Shown: positions 1-7,721 of the stretch, piece by piece | How positions within the stretch are numbered: the first letter of the stretch is position 1 | Layout of the letters: each line of letters begins with the position of its first letter | NCBI GenBank assembly: GCA_031283385.1 | Contig: JAITBW010000172.1 | Location: 1-11,734 of the forward strand | Source of the DNA: Nitrososphaerota archaeon | GTDB lineage: Archaea; Thermoproteota; Bathyarchaeia; Bathyarchaeales; Bathycorpusculaceae | Length of the DNA: 11,734 nt | Reading direction: 5' to 3' | Position numbers and translations under genes: made by a program | Notes under the pieces: generated by a model | The model's database searches: none | What the model was told of the DNA's origin: nothing | Seen by the model: the letters and a program-made list of their open reading frames with translations, nothing else

Positions 1-816
1 ACGACGCGCAACAGCTGAAACTGGAACACCCTCCTCCACTATAGAGGACTCTTGAAAACCAGTTCTTCTGGCAACATAATTAAGATATGTGTCTTTCCAG
101 TTTAACTTCATAATTTTAGCCGCTACAACATCTAACGCTAAAGCATCTGAACTACTTAACAGAAGACCCATATTAACAGGCTTACCCTTAGTCGGTCCAT
201 TGCCCTCAATACCCACACGGGCATCCATAACCGTTACAACAGGCTTAAGCAGCGTGTAGAGCCTGAAAAAAACTTCAGGCAAATACGGATGCAAAAAAAT
301 ACGCTTACAGCTGGGAATACAACCAAACAAATTCTTAATAGCCCCACTGTACGCCATAAACTCATGAGTCTTCATCAACGGCAAATCCACAACAACATCA
401 GCGTCCATAACAGTTTTAGGCAAAAACAACCGCTTCAAAGACAAAGAAGAACCCTTAAACTTTACCTCAACCACCCTATCCTCAGAAAGATTAACCACTG
501 ACCCACCCGCCTTCTCAACAGCCCTACGCATACCCGTCCTATCAAAAGCGGCGTGACACGGATAATTAAAACCATCCGACTCCCCTACAACAACCTCACA
601 ATTCCTATCACGCAACAAACCTATCAAATCACCCGTCAACACAGGATCCGTAACAACACCCGGCAAAAACTCAGGATGACTCAAATTCGGCTTAACAAAA
701 ACCCTCTTACCAGACAACCGACCATCAGAAACAGCCTCTTTTAAAACATCCAAAACAGACGTATCACTAGCACGATAAACCTTTACCGCAGACCTTTTAG
801 ACTCCAACAGCGACAT
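1..816 (-). CDS. DUF362 domain protein, 3' end cut by the window edge
   Basis: The reading frame is open from 816 to base 1 (272 codons, no stop), so the C-terminus is missing. Translated by hand it shows hallmarks of the DUF362 family: an N-terminal VFVKPNLS segment, then DLPLMKTHEF, then SGAIKNLFGC, then MDARVGIEGNGPTKGKP, and SSDALALD near the end. The biochemical role of the family is not settled. Some members carry ferredoxin-type clusters beyond this core, but that part would lie outside the window. The gene overlaps the end of the upstream radical SAM gene by 20 bp and is surely co-transcribed with it, which suggests a shared pathway. Start choice is open: ATG at 816, or GTG at 822, which sits better behind the GGGAGTGA sequence. 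The first 330 bases of the window (the 3' part of the gene) have lost the A/C skew seen in the rest of it. Confidence 0.85.
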   Translation of the reverse strand, partial: MSLLESKRSAVKVYRASDTSVLDVLKEAVSDGRLSGKRVFVKPNLSHPEFLPGVVTDPVLTGDLIGLLRDRNCEVVVGESDGFNYPCHAAFDRTGMRRAVEKAGGSVVNLSEDRVVEVKFKGSSLSLKRLFLPKTVMDADVVVDLPLMKTHEFMAYSGAIKNLFGCIPSCKRIFLHPYLPEVFFRLYTLLKPVVTVMDARVGIEGNGPTKGKPVNMGLLLSSSDALALDVVAAKIMKLNWKDTYLNYVARRTGFQESSIVEEGVPVSAVARR

Positions 817-2242
817 CTCCACTTTTCACTCCCATAATACAACCAGGATCACCATTTAACATATCACCCTCATGATACGCCGCAGAACGCGCACGACAAC
901 CCCCACATATAAACTTGAAATCACACATACCACATGAACCCTTCAAATTATACCTATTACGAAAAGCATTAAACAGAGACGCATTAAGCCAAATATCCTT
1001 AAAACGCCGCAATTTTAAATTACCAACATTTAACGGCAAAAAAACACAAGGCCGCACATCACCATAAGGCGAAATAGAACAATACAACCTACCCGCACCA
1101 CAGCCACCTATAAACTCCCCTAAAGGCACAGCCTTCTTTGTAACACGAACAGTCTGCATATGCGCCAACGCCAAAGTAACCTCCCCAGTACCTGACAAAC
1201 CCTGACACTGAGCCGCAACACGCGCCAACTGCGGAGCAGTCGCCAAAATAGTCGTCTTACAACCCGACGACATACGATTCAACAAATACCTCAAAGCGTC
1301 CTCACGCTCCTGAGGCGAAAGATCCTGATCCACAAAATCTTTACCTCTACCCGCAGGTATAAAATTAAAATAAGTAAAACGCTCCACCTCCAAACGCTCT
1401 GCTAAATCAATAATACCCGGCAACTCTGCTAAATTATTCTTACCAACGGTGGTCGCTATACACACACAAATATCCGCCTCAACACAATTCCTAAGCCCCA
1501 CAATAGCCCTCTCAAAAGCACCCTCAGCACCACGAAAATCATCATGCGTCTTAGCAGAAGCACCATCTATACTTATATCCACATAGTTAACCCTCGCCTC
1601 CTTCAACTTTTGAACATTCTCCCTAGTTAACAGAGTACCATTCGACGCAAGAGAAACATACAAACCCCTATCAGCAGCATAACGCGCCACCTCAAAAAAA
1701 TCCTCACGCATTAAAGGCTCCCCACCACTAAACGCCAAAGCCGTCACATGCGCATCAGCAAGCTGATCTATAACATCAAACGCCTGCGCCGTAGACAGCT
1801 CTGCCCCATCCCCTTCAGCTATATCACCACTATTCGAATAACAATGCTTACAACGAAGATTACACTTACGCGTAAAATCCCAAACAACCAAAAAAGGCGC
1901 ACACAACGCCATAGGCTTCCTAATACCAAAATGCTCAAAAGACTCTACAAGATTCAACACCGCATTACGAGCATACCTATCAGACAACAACTGCTCTACT
2001 TTCGCCCGCCTAAAACCCAAAGCCCTACGCAAAAACTCTATCCAAAACGCAATAACCCTACTATAAAGAACACTACACTTCCCACAACGACAGACCGTCT
2101 TGTTACAATAATCATCCAACGCCGCCTCAAGAACAGTACGACCACAGGCATCACATTTACGAAGAGATAACTGTAACATCTTTTTAGTCATTGGCATACT
2201 AACTATCACATTCCAAAAACTATCATAACTAAGTATACTCAT
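797..2242 (-). CDS. Radical SAM/SPASM enzyme with a Cys-rich N-terminal extension
   Basis: This 481-residue protein carries the radical SAM cluster motif at C127, C131 and C134 (KCNLRCKHCY) and the SAM-binding FSGGEP at 171-176, so it should cleave S-adenosylmethionine reductively. The C-terminus is a SPASM auxiliary-cluster domain: C381, C388, C399, C437, C440, C446, C449 and C468. Ahead of the barrel are six more cysteines (C30, C33, C46, C51, C53, C56) that look like a zinc or iron binding knuckle. The layout resembles enzymes that modify peptides or the AhbD/NirJ haem-pathway enzymes, but I cannot name a substrate. The ATG at 2242 is supported by AGGAGAGG about 7 nt upstream. It lies 126 nt after cobY and overlaps the DUF362 gene by 20 bp. 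It could belong to the cobS-cobY transcript or use its own promoter. Confidence 0.9.
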   Translation of the reverse strand: MSILSYDSFWNVIVSMPMTKKMLQLSLRKCDACGRTVLEAALDDYCNKTVCRCGKCSVLYSRVIAFWIEFLRRALGFRRAKVEQLLSDRYARNAVLNLVESFEHFGIRKPMALCAPFLVVWDFTRKCNLRCKHCYSNSGDIAEGDGAELSTAQAFDVIDQLADAHVTALAFSGGEPLMREDFFEVARYAADRGLYVSLASNGTLLTRENVQKLKEARVNYVDISIDGASAKTHDDFRGAEGAFERAIVGLRNCVEADICVCIATTVGKNNLAELPGIIDLAERLEVERFTYFNFIPAGRGKDFVDQDLSPQEREDALRYLLNRMSSGCKTTILATAPQLARVAAQCQGLSGTGEVTLALAHMQTVRVTKKAVPLGEFIGGCGAGRLYCSISPYGDVRPCVFLPLNVGNLKLRRFKDIWLNASLFNAFRNRYNLKGSCGMCDFKFICGGCRARSAAYHEGDMLNGDPGCIMGVKSGDVAVGV

Positions 2243-2302
2243 ACAACAACCTCTCCTACGACGTTAACTTTAACACTAAACTATATTTGACAAGCAGAGG
2301 AT

Positions 2303-2313
2303 GTTAAATATTT
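2303..2313 (-). promoter_or_regulatory. Possible TATA box for the radical SAM gene
   Basis: On the minus strand the 126-nt gap after cobY contains AAATATTTAAC, preceded by a GGG that could act as a BRE-like element. It sits about 60 nt before the ATG at 2242, which would put transcription start near 2278 and leave a leader of about 35 nt. The assignment rests on position and AT content only; read-through from cobY is equally possible. Confidence 0.3.
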
Positions 2314-2368
2314 CCCTAACACAACAATAACCAACCACAAAAACACCTGAGCACCACAATTTTAAACG

Positions 2369-2995
2369 TCACACATTTTTCTGCCGATTAGCTAACAACA
2401 GGTTCTTTGCTATCTGCAACTCTTGAGGCGTATTTACATTTACCGCTAACTCTACCTTATCCAACAAAAAAATATCCTGATCCAACAATTCATCACCATA
2501 ACGCTTCGCCCCGTCAATAACATTAATACCCGTAGGCACAACATCACTTGCACCCATTTTAAACGAATAATCAACACTCATACCAAAATGCTTCTTAGTC
2601 TCAACAGGCACAGCCACAGTCAACGCAGGCTTACCACAACACTCATAACGCGAAACTATAACATCAACAATCCCACCCGTAACCAACGGCAAATCCGCCG
2701 CAATAGCCAAAAACTTTCCCAACCCCAACACCTGAGCAGCAAAACCCATATCCGAAACATAATCCTTCCCAGGCGTTACAACACTCTTCAACCGCAAACC
2801 CTCAACATACCTAACAGTACACGGAGTCCGCTCAGTCACAGCAACATACACATCATCCACCAACTCTGCACACAATAAAGCATCAAGAACATACGCAATA
2901 ACAGGCTTACCACAAACATCAACAAGCGGCTTCTCCACAGAAGAATTCATACGCGAACCCCTACCACCCGCCATAACTAAAGCAGAAACAGTCAT
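2369..2995 (-). CDS. cobY: GTP:adenosylcobinamide-phosphate guanylyltransferase (CobY)
   Basis: CobY is the archaeal replacement for the guanylyltransferase part of bacterial CobU. It transfers GMP to adenosylcobinamide phosphate, making adenosylcobinamide-GDP in the cytoplasm. The 208-residue protein is close to the usual family length. It begins with the nucleotidyltransferase signature AGGRGSRM (9-16), followed by EKPLVDVCGKPVI (21-33), an acidic metal-site segment AADLPL (99-104), the family-typical PTGINV (154-159) and NVNTPQEL near the C-terminus. These match what I recall of the Methanocaldococcus jannaschii enzyme. The start codon overlaps the cobS stop as ATGA and there is no strong ribosome binding site, so translation is probably coupled to cobS. 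The product is the direct substrate of CobS, so gene order and pathway agree. Confidence 0.93.
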   Translation of the reverse strand: MTVSALVMAGGRGSRMNSSVEKPLVDVCGKPVIAYVLDALLCAELVDDVYVAVTERTPCTVRYVEGLRLKSVVTPGKDYVSDMGFAAQVLGLGKFLAIAADLPLVTGGIVDVIVSRYECCGKPALTVAVPVETKKHFGMSVDYSFKMGASDVVPTGINVIDGAKRYGDELLDQDIFLLDKVELAVNVNTPQELQIAKNLLLANRQKNV

Positions 2996-3843
2996 AAAAC
3001 TAGCATCAACACCCCTACAAACAACACCAAAAACACCGCCCTCGACACCTCATTAGTCGCCCCAATAACATCACCCGAAACACCACCAAACACCCTATCC
3101 GACACCTTACACATAACAAACGCAACAGGAACACTTACAAACACCAAAACAACACCCAAAACCCCAAAAAACACACTAACAGCCAAACTACAAAGCACAA
3201 ACACAAACAACACAGAAATAACATACGCAACAAAATTCAACCGTTTCTTCGCCATCTTCAAAAAAACAGAACCCAACCCTTTATGAGTAGACTTCCCAAT
3301 CCAAACAAGAGTTACCATAGCAAGCTTCGCCGCAACCTCAGCAGAAACAAACAACGCAAAAACAACAAACACACTCTCAAAATATGGAACCAACAAAAAC
3401 AAACCCAAAACCGCAACAAACTCTACAACAATAGCAAAAACCGCCCCAGAATAATTAACATTCCACGCATGAGCCGCCATTTTCCTATCCTGCTCACTAC
3501 GACGCCCCAACGCATTACCCAAATCAATTAAACCATCAAAATGCTGAAGCCCAGTTATAACCAACAAAAACGCCACAGCCATAGCCGCAGAAGCAAAACT
3601 TACAAAAAAATCAACAAAAGGCAAAACCACAAAACCACTAATTACCCCAAACAGAGACTTAAGAATAAAATTACAACAAACAAAATATACCCCAGCTAAA
3701 AAACCTATAAACCCGCCAATCACAGGAAAAAGATACATATTCTCAGCCGACGTTAAAACAAAATCCTCCTTCCCACCCATAGGAATTATAGTTAAGAACG
3801 CAAGCAAATCCCTAAAGGTTTTTATGGCTTTCGACTGTGACAT
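2992..3843 (-). CDS. cobS: Adenosylcobinamide-GDP ribazoletransferase (cobalamin synthase)
   Basis: CobS is the membrane enzyme that joins adenosylcobinamide-GDP to alpha-ribazole (or its phosphate), closing the nucleotide loop of cobalamin. The 283-residue protein is polytopic. It starts with a typical FRDLLAFLTIIP segment (10-21), carries the acidic motif HFDGLIDLGN (101-110; family form HxDGLxD) and ends with GGVSGDVIGATNE (253-265), another conserved CobS signature. It is slightly longer than a typical family member. No ribosome binding site precedes the ATG at 3843, but an AT-rich box lies 20-30 nt upstream, which fits a leaderless transcript. The protein contains 51 valines and only 13 isoleucines, an effect of the T/G-rich coding strand. 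It heads a cobS-cobY transcript that may extend through the radical SAM and DUF362 genes. Confidence 0.95.
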   Translation of the reverse strand: MSQSKAIKTFRDLLAFLTIIPMGGKEDFVLTSAENMYLFPVIGGFIGFLAGVYFVCCNFILKSLFGVISGFVVLPFVDFFVSFASAAMAVAFLLVITGLQHFDGLIDLGNALGRRSEQDRKMAAHAWNVNYSGAVFAIVVEFVAVLGLFLLVPYFESVFVVFALFVSAEVAAKLAMVTLVWIGKSTHKGLGSVFLKMAKKRLNFVAYVISVLFVFVLCSLAVSVFFGVLGVVLVFVSVPVAFVMCKVSDRVFGGVSGDVIGATNEVSRAVFLVLFVGVLMLVL

Positions 3844-3860
3844 ATAACTTAACTACAGAC

Positions 3861-3872
3861 TAGATAATATAG
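3861..3872. promoter_or_regulatory. Shared divergent TATA region between cobS and the epimerase operon
   Basis: Only 46 bp separate the cobS ATG (3843) from the divergent epimerase ATG (3890). The sequence TAGATAATATAG contains an AT box readable both ways: ATAATATAG rightward, about 20-27 nt before 3890, and CTATATTATCTA leftward, about 20-30 nt before 3843. Both distances match archaeal TATA-to-start spacing for leaderless or very short-leader mRNAs. Neither gene has a full Shine-Dalgarno sequence. The two operons may therefore compete for one basal promoter region. Confidence 0.5.
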
Positions 3873-3889
3873 ACTTTATCGTGATTTAC

Positions 3890-4825
3890 ATGACAGAACT
3901 CGATAACAAAAAAATAATGGTCACAGGCGGCGCCGGATTCATCGGCTACCACTTATCTAAAACACTTTCAAACTTTACAGACACCCTTACAATATATGAC
4001 AACTTGTCAACAGGAAAAATAGAAAACGTAACAGACGTACCTAAAGCCAAATTCATAAAAGGCGACATCTTGGACACTGAAACATTATACGCCCAAGAAA
4101 AAATGGACGTAATTTACCATTTAGCTGCCCAAGTCGTAGTCCCATACTCCATGGAAAACCCCATGGATGACTTTAACACAAACGCAAAAGGCACCCTATG
4201 TGTACTTGAAAAAGCGCGAAAAGACGATGCAAAAGTAATTTTTGCCTCCAGCGCAGCAGTATACGGCAATCCACCAACATTTCCAACACCGGAAAGCTAT
4301 GGTTTCCATCCTTTTTCATGCTATGGTCTATCCAAAGTCATCGGAGAACAATACTGCCAAATGTACCGTGAACAATACGGTCTTAACATTACTATCACAC
4401 GATTCGCCAACGTATATGGCCCCAGATGCCACGGCGTAATACATGACTTTCTAAATAAAATAGCAAACAACCCAGACAAACTAGAAATAATCGGCACAGG
4501 ACAGCAATGCCGCGACTTTATACATGTCTCCGATGTAGTAGACGCATTAATAAAAATCGGCACAATGACCACCGTAAACGGCAAAGTCTACAACATCGGA
4601 TTCGGAAAAACAACATCCATACTTGAACTTTCAAACATGATATTAGCCATACTTAACCTGCAAAATAGAACTAGTGTAACTACAACTAACATTTCTTGGC
4701 CAGGTGACGTAACCAAAATATGGTTTGACATCACTAATGCAAAGAAAGAGTTAAATTGGCAACCTAAAGTAACACTTGAAGATAATATAAAAGAAATTGT
4801 TACCGAGAGGAAAATTATCACATGA
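3890..4825 (+). CDS. NAD-dependent epimerase/dehydratase (GalE-like, SDR family)
   Basis: This is an extended short-chain dehydrogenase/reductase acting on nucleotide sugars. Numbering from a GTG nine bases upstream (314 residues), it has the Rossmann motif TGGAGFIG at 15-22, an acidic residue after beta-2 (YDNLSTG, 39-45) typical of NAD binding, the active-site segment FASSAAVYG (121-129) and the catalytic YGLSK (Y148, K152). RFANVYGP at 174-181 is also family-typical. UDP-glucose 4-epimerase is the nearest named activity, but the substrate cannot be read from sequence. I prefer the ATG at 3890 to the GTG at 3881, because that GTG is part of GTGAT, which can pair with the 16S rRNA end at normal spacing. 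The stop overlaps the next gene as ATGA, so it is the first gene of an epimerase-prenyltransferase-Tes operon. Confidence 0.88.
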   Translation: MTELDNKKIMVTGGAGFIGYHLSKTLSNFTDTLTIYDNLSTGKIENVTDVPKAKFIKGDILDTETLYAQEKMDVIYHLAAQVVVPYSMENPMDDFNTNAKGTLCVLEKARKDDAKVIFASSAAVYGNPPTFPTPESYGFHPFSCYGLSKVIGEQYCQMYREQYGLNITITRFANVYGPRCHGVIHDFLNKIANNPDKLEIIGTGQQCRDFIHVSDVVDALIKIGTMTTVNGKVYNIGFGKTTSILELSNMILAILNLQNRTSVTTTNISWPGDVTKIWFDITNAKKELNWQPKVTLEDNIKEIVTERKIIT

Positions 4826-5709
4826 GCACATCACCCGTAAAGGGTCTATTTACACTCCTAAGAATGCCCTACTGGCTAATGACAGGCGGGCTATCTCTTC
4901 TAACAGCTTTTGCCATAACAAAAAGCATGATTGCACCTCAGCAAATGCTACTTATCTTTCTCTCCATGGCCTTTATTACCAGCGCAGGATTCGCAATAAA
5001 CGACTACTTCGACCGCGAAAGCGACGCAGTAATAAAACCCAAACGACCCATACCGGCAGGCGCATTAACACTCAAACAAGTAATAGCAATATCTAGCACA
5101 CTCTTTACCGCTGGCTTAATCTTATCATACTTTCTAGGCTGGCTCAGCTTTACCATAATCGCTATAGACTCAATGCTACTACTTCTATATTCATACCTTA
5201 TCAAACGAAAATCTGGGTTCGCAGCAAACATACTAGTCGGCATACTAACAGGAACAGCATTCATGTTCGGTCAAGCAGCAGCATCAGTACCTAGCGAAAT
5301 CACCCTTATCTCCCTAAGCCTCTACCCCATAGCCTTTGGTACAATAGGCGGAAACGTACTAAGAGACATCCTAAGCTTAGAGGGCGACACAAAAGTAGGC
5401 TACCCCACATTACCACAAAAAATCGGCAGCATAAATGCAGCCAAAATAGGCGCACTATTTTTCTTCCTCACAGGCATACTCGCCCCTCTTCCATACCTTA
5501 TCGGAAAACTCTCAAGACATATAGGCTTTACACTATACTATTTACCCTTCATACTCATATGGAGCATACTACTAATCTACTCCTCCATACGCCTCACACT
5601 ATCCGCGTCAACAATACAAAACATACGTAAATACGAACGTATGGTTACAATGTCTATGATTCTTCTCCCAATAGCTTTGATAGTTGAAACAATAGCTGGA
5701 ATACTATAA
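4822..5709 (+). CDS. UbiA-family prenyltransferase, likely digeranylgeranylglyceryl phosphate synthase
   Basis: This is a polytopic membrane protein of 295 residues with two aspartate-rich motifs of the UbiA superfamily: NDYFDRESD (60-68) followed by KPKRPIPAG, and RDILSLEGDTKVG (181-193) followed by YPTLP. These bind the prenyl diphosphate through magnesium. The NDYFDRExD...KPxRPIPxG form and the length match archaeal geranylgeranylglycerol-phosphate geranylgeranyltransferases, which add the second C20 chain to the membrane lipid precursor. Menaquinone-type or other UbiA roles remain possible. The start overlaps the epimerase stop (ATGA), with GAGAGG 11 nt upstream. The stop and the next start share a base (TAATG). 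Sitting directly before tes strongly favours a lipid role. The protein holds 39 isoleucines and only 9 valines, the reverse of cobS. Confidence 0.88.
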   Translation: MSTSPVKGLFTLLRMPYWLMTGGLSLLTAFAITKSMIAPQQMLLIFLSMAFITSAGFAINDYFDRESDAVIKPKRPIPAGALTLKQVIAISSTLFTAGLILSYFLGWLSFTIIAIDSMLLLLYSYLIKRKSGFAANILVGILTGTAFMFGQAAASVPSEITLISLSLYPIAFGTIGGNVLRDILSLEGDTKVGYPTLPQKIGSINAAKIGALFFFLTGILAPLPYLIGKLSRHIGFTLYYLPFILIWSILLIYSSIRLTLSASTIQNIRKYERMVTMSMILLPIALIVETIAGIL

Positions 5710-7190
5710 TGAGCAAAACAAAAAGCATCTGCCCCGAATGCCAAAAAAAAATCGATGCACAACTATACGAACAAAAAGGACAAATAAAAATCACAAAACA
5801 ATGCCCCGAACACGGCGAATTCGACGCAACACACTGGCAAAGCAAACCAATATTCGAATACATGGCAAAATACGATAGCTTCCAATACCTCGGCGACCAT
5901 AACGCGCCAAAAAACCCCGAAGGCTGCCCATACGTCTGCGAGACATGTCAAAACCACGCGTCAGGAACAGTAATAGGCGTAATCGATGTAACAAAACGTT
6001 GTAACTTTAAATGTGCAGTATGCTTCTCAACATTTCCAAACCAAGACCATGACTATGAACCAACAAAAGAAGCACTCATAGACATGCTAGAATTTGCCGC
6101 AAAAACAAACCCCAAACCTCCAGCCATACTCTTCTCAGGCGGAGAACCCCTAGAACGCGAAGACATGCCAGAAATAATAGCCGCCGCACACCGCCTAAAA
6201 TTCATGACTATACTAGCAACCAATGGAACACACCTCGTCGACACACCCGGATTAGCTAAACAACTTAAAGACAACGGACTAAACATAGTTTACCTATCCT
6301 TCGATAGCTTCAACGAAAACTTTAACAAAAAAATCCGCGGACTACCCCTCGTAGATATCAAACTAAAAGCCATAGAAGTCTGCCGCAAACACGATATAGA
6401 AATCATTCTAGTTAACACATTAATGAAAAGCCTAAACGACAACGAAGTCGGCGACATGATACGATTCGCAGCCAAAAACACCGACATCATCCGAGGCCTA
6501 ATATTCCAACCCATAGCTTTCACCGGAAGAGCAACAGAAAACCCATTCCGCGAAAACTTCCGCGAATGGAGCTTCGCAGAAGACGTAGAAAAACAAACAA
6601 ACGGCGAAATAAAAACAACCGACCTATACCCCATGTCAGTAATGACATCACCCATCAAAATAATGCGAAAATTCATGCAAAAACCCTGGCCACTATTTAG
6701 CTGCAGCCCACAATGCGGTATAGTAAACTGGGTATACGTCTCAAAAAGCGGTAAAATGTTCCCAATTAATCAATTCGTAAACTTTGATAAATTCTTCAAT
6801 TATATACGGAAAACCGCTGAAAACGCTGAATCAAAAGGCAAAATGTCTCTGATCACTTCACTATTCATGGGTGCCATGCTATCTATGCGCATGTTAGCAG
6901 TCACAAAAGAAGTTGGCACATTTACACTGCTTAACAGCATTTTACGCATGCATATATCTCCTTCATACGCTTCACTGGGAAAAATCAGACACCGAATATT
7001 CCTGTTAGGCTGCATGGCATTTATGGACTCCTACAATTTTGATGTTAACAGGGTTCGACGTTGTGTGGTTCATTATATTACACCTGACAAAAAGATCATA
7101 CCATTCTGTGCATACAATAATGTACATAGAGTACAAATCGAAAAAGAGTACATAGAACAACAGCAAAAAGCAAGCAAAGAACAACAATAA
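5709..7190 (+). CDS. tes: Tetraether lipid synthase (Tes) family radical SAM protein
   Basis: Tes forms carbon-carbon bonds between the ends of phytanyl chains of archaeal lipids, giving tetraether or macrocyclic cores. The 493-residue protein has the family architecture: an N-terminal rubredoxin-like knuckle (C8, C11, C32), a CPYVCETC cluster (C73, C77, C80), the radical SAM triad C98, C102, C105 (RCNFKCAVCF), SGGEP at 143-147, and the Tes-typical RGLIFQPIAFTGR (262-274). The C-terminal half keeps CSPQCG (332-337), GCMAFMDSYNFD (434-445), RRCVVHYITPD (450-460) and IIPFCAYN (463-470), as I recall from the M. jannaschii and Methanosarcina enzymes. All expected cysteines are present. Tes paralogues of unproven function exist, so the exact product is inferred. 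It is the last gene of the operon. Base composition changes near 6755 (residue about 349), although the protein stays intact across the change. Confidence 0.9.
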   Translation: MSKTKSICPECQKKIDAQLYEQKGQIKITKQCPEHGEFDATHWQSKPIFEYMAKYDSFQYLGDHNAPKNPEGCPYVCETCQNHASGTVIGVIDVTKRCNFKCAVCFSTFPNQDHDYEPTKEALIDMLEFAAKTNPKPPAILFSGGEPLEREDMPEIIAAAHRLKFMTILATNGTHLVDTPGLAKQLKDNGLNIVYLSFDSFNENFNKKIRGLPLVDIKLKAIEVCRKHDIEIILVNTLMKSLNDNEVGDMIRFAAKNTDIIRGLIFQPIAFTGRATENPFRENFREWSFAEDVEKQTNGEIKTTDLYPMSVMTSPIKIMRKFMQKPWPLFSCSPQCGIVNWVYVSKSGKMFPINQFVNFDKFFNYIRKTAENAESKGKMSLITSLFMGAMLSMRMLAVTKEVGTFTLLNSILRMHISPSYASLGKIRHRIFLLGCMAFMDSYNFDVNRVRRCVVHYITPDKKIIPFCAYNNVHRVQIEKEYIEQQQKASKEQQ

Positions 7191-7205
7191 CTATTGACTA
7201 AACAA

Positions 7206-7214
7206 TTTTTTTTT
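7206..7214 (+). terminator. T9 tract terminating the epimerase-UbiA-tes operon
   Basis: Nine consecutive T residues begin 16 nt after the tes stop codon. Archaeal transcription ends at such tracts without needing a hairpin, and none is visible here. The last two T residues also belong to the stop codon of the convergent gene, so the two 3' ends abut. Confidence 0.6.
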
Positions 7215-7716
7215 AAATTACGGTAACGTGTTGGACACAGTAAATATCAGTGAATCTATAAACTCCTTCATTTTCAGCAAAAAGCTCAAACACAACACTA
7301 AAGTCTCCCTTTTCACCTAAAGTCACTGGCACTTGATAATTCCATGACTGTTTAGAATCTAGTGTAAACTCGTAAACTTTATGCGCAGGTACATTTACTG
7401 GAAAACTAAAGGTATCTTTGGCAATTTTTACTTGAACTTGGTAATTACCCAAAACGGGTTTATTGTTCACAACAACGACTTGGACATCAAAAACGCTGTT
7501 CTGGTCAATAACATGGCTCTGAGTAGGACTGTTATCTGTCTGGTTTTGAACTTTTGTATACATTTCGTTATACCCCTCAGAGCGAGGCGCATACATGATA
7601 ACACTTGCTATAATGATGCTACAGACGACAATAAGCACCGCTAATCGTGTAACTAATTTTTTAACACTGCTTACTTCAAATTTTATCACAGCTTCTTGGT
7701 CGTCACTGTTTTCCAT
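7213..7716 (-). CDS. Membrane-anchored DUF1616-like protein
   Basis: This is a protein of about 167 residues with a short charged N-terminus, a single hydrophobic segment (TRLAVLIVVCSIIIASVIMY, about 25-45 when numbered from an upstream GTG) and an outside domain of about 120 residues. The domain looks like alternating beta strands (NYQVQVKI, YEFTLDS, WNYQVPVTL, FSVVFELFAE), as in DUF1616 proteins, which have immunoglobulin-like extracellular folds and unknown function. The family assignment is from pattern only. It directly follows a dolichol-phosphate-type glycosyltransferase, a pairing that suggests cell-surface work. I prefer the ATG at 7716 over the GTG at 7725, because GTGA-CCCCT-ATG gives a partial ribosome binding site at normal spacing. 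With the GTG the gene would overlap its neighbour by 3 bases. Composition here is balanced, unlike most of the window. Confidence 0.7.
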   Translation of the reverse strand: MENSDDQEAVIKFEVSSVKKLVTRLAVLIVVCSIIIASVIMYAPRSEGYNEMYTKVQNQTDNSPTQSHVIDQNSVFDVQVVVVNNKPVLGNYQVQVKIAKDTFSFPVNVPAHKVYEFTLDSKQSWNYQVPVTLGEKGDFSVVFELFAENEGVYRFTDIYCVQHVTVI

Positions 7717-7721
7717 AGGGG

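Noticed and set aside
289..744. Two rightward open frames at the left edge
   Set aside because: The minus strand is open across the whole stretch and encodes DUF362 motifs, so the rightward frames are by-products of composition.
1748..2170. Rightward 140-codon open frame inside the radical SAM gene
   Set aside because: It is antisense to a gene with clear motifs. Its Thr/Ile/Arg/Asn-rich content is what the A/C-rich strand produces, and it has no domain signal.
2243..2368. Cobalamin riboswitch in the gap between cobY and the radical SAM gene
   Set aside because: No B12-box-like conserved sequence is visible, and 126 nt is too short for a full cobalamin riboswitch.
6290..6676. Leftward 128-codon open frame opposite tes
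   Set aside because: It is a shadow of tes. The tes frame carries the conserved RGLIFQPIAFTGR motif through this very segment.
6740..6780. Frameshift or fusion in tes at the composition break
   Set aside because: The reading frame and the family motifs continue on both sides without interruption, so only base composition changes.
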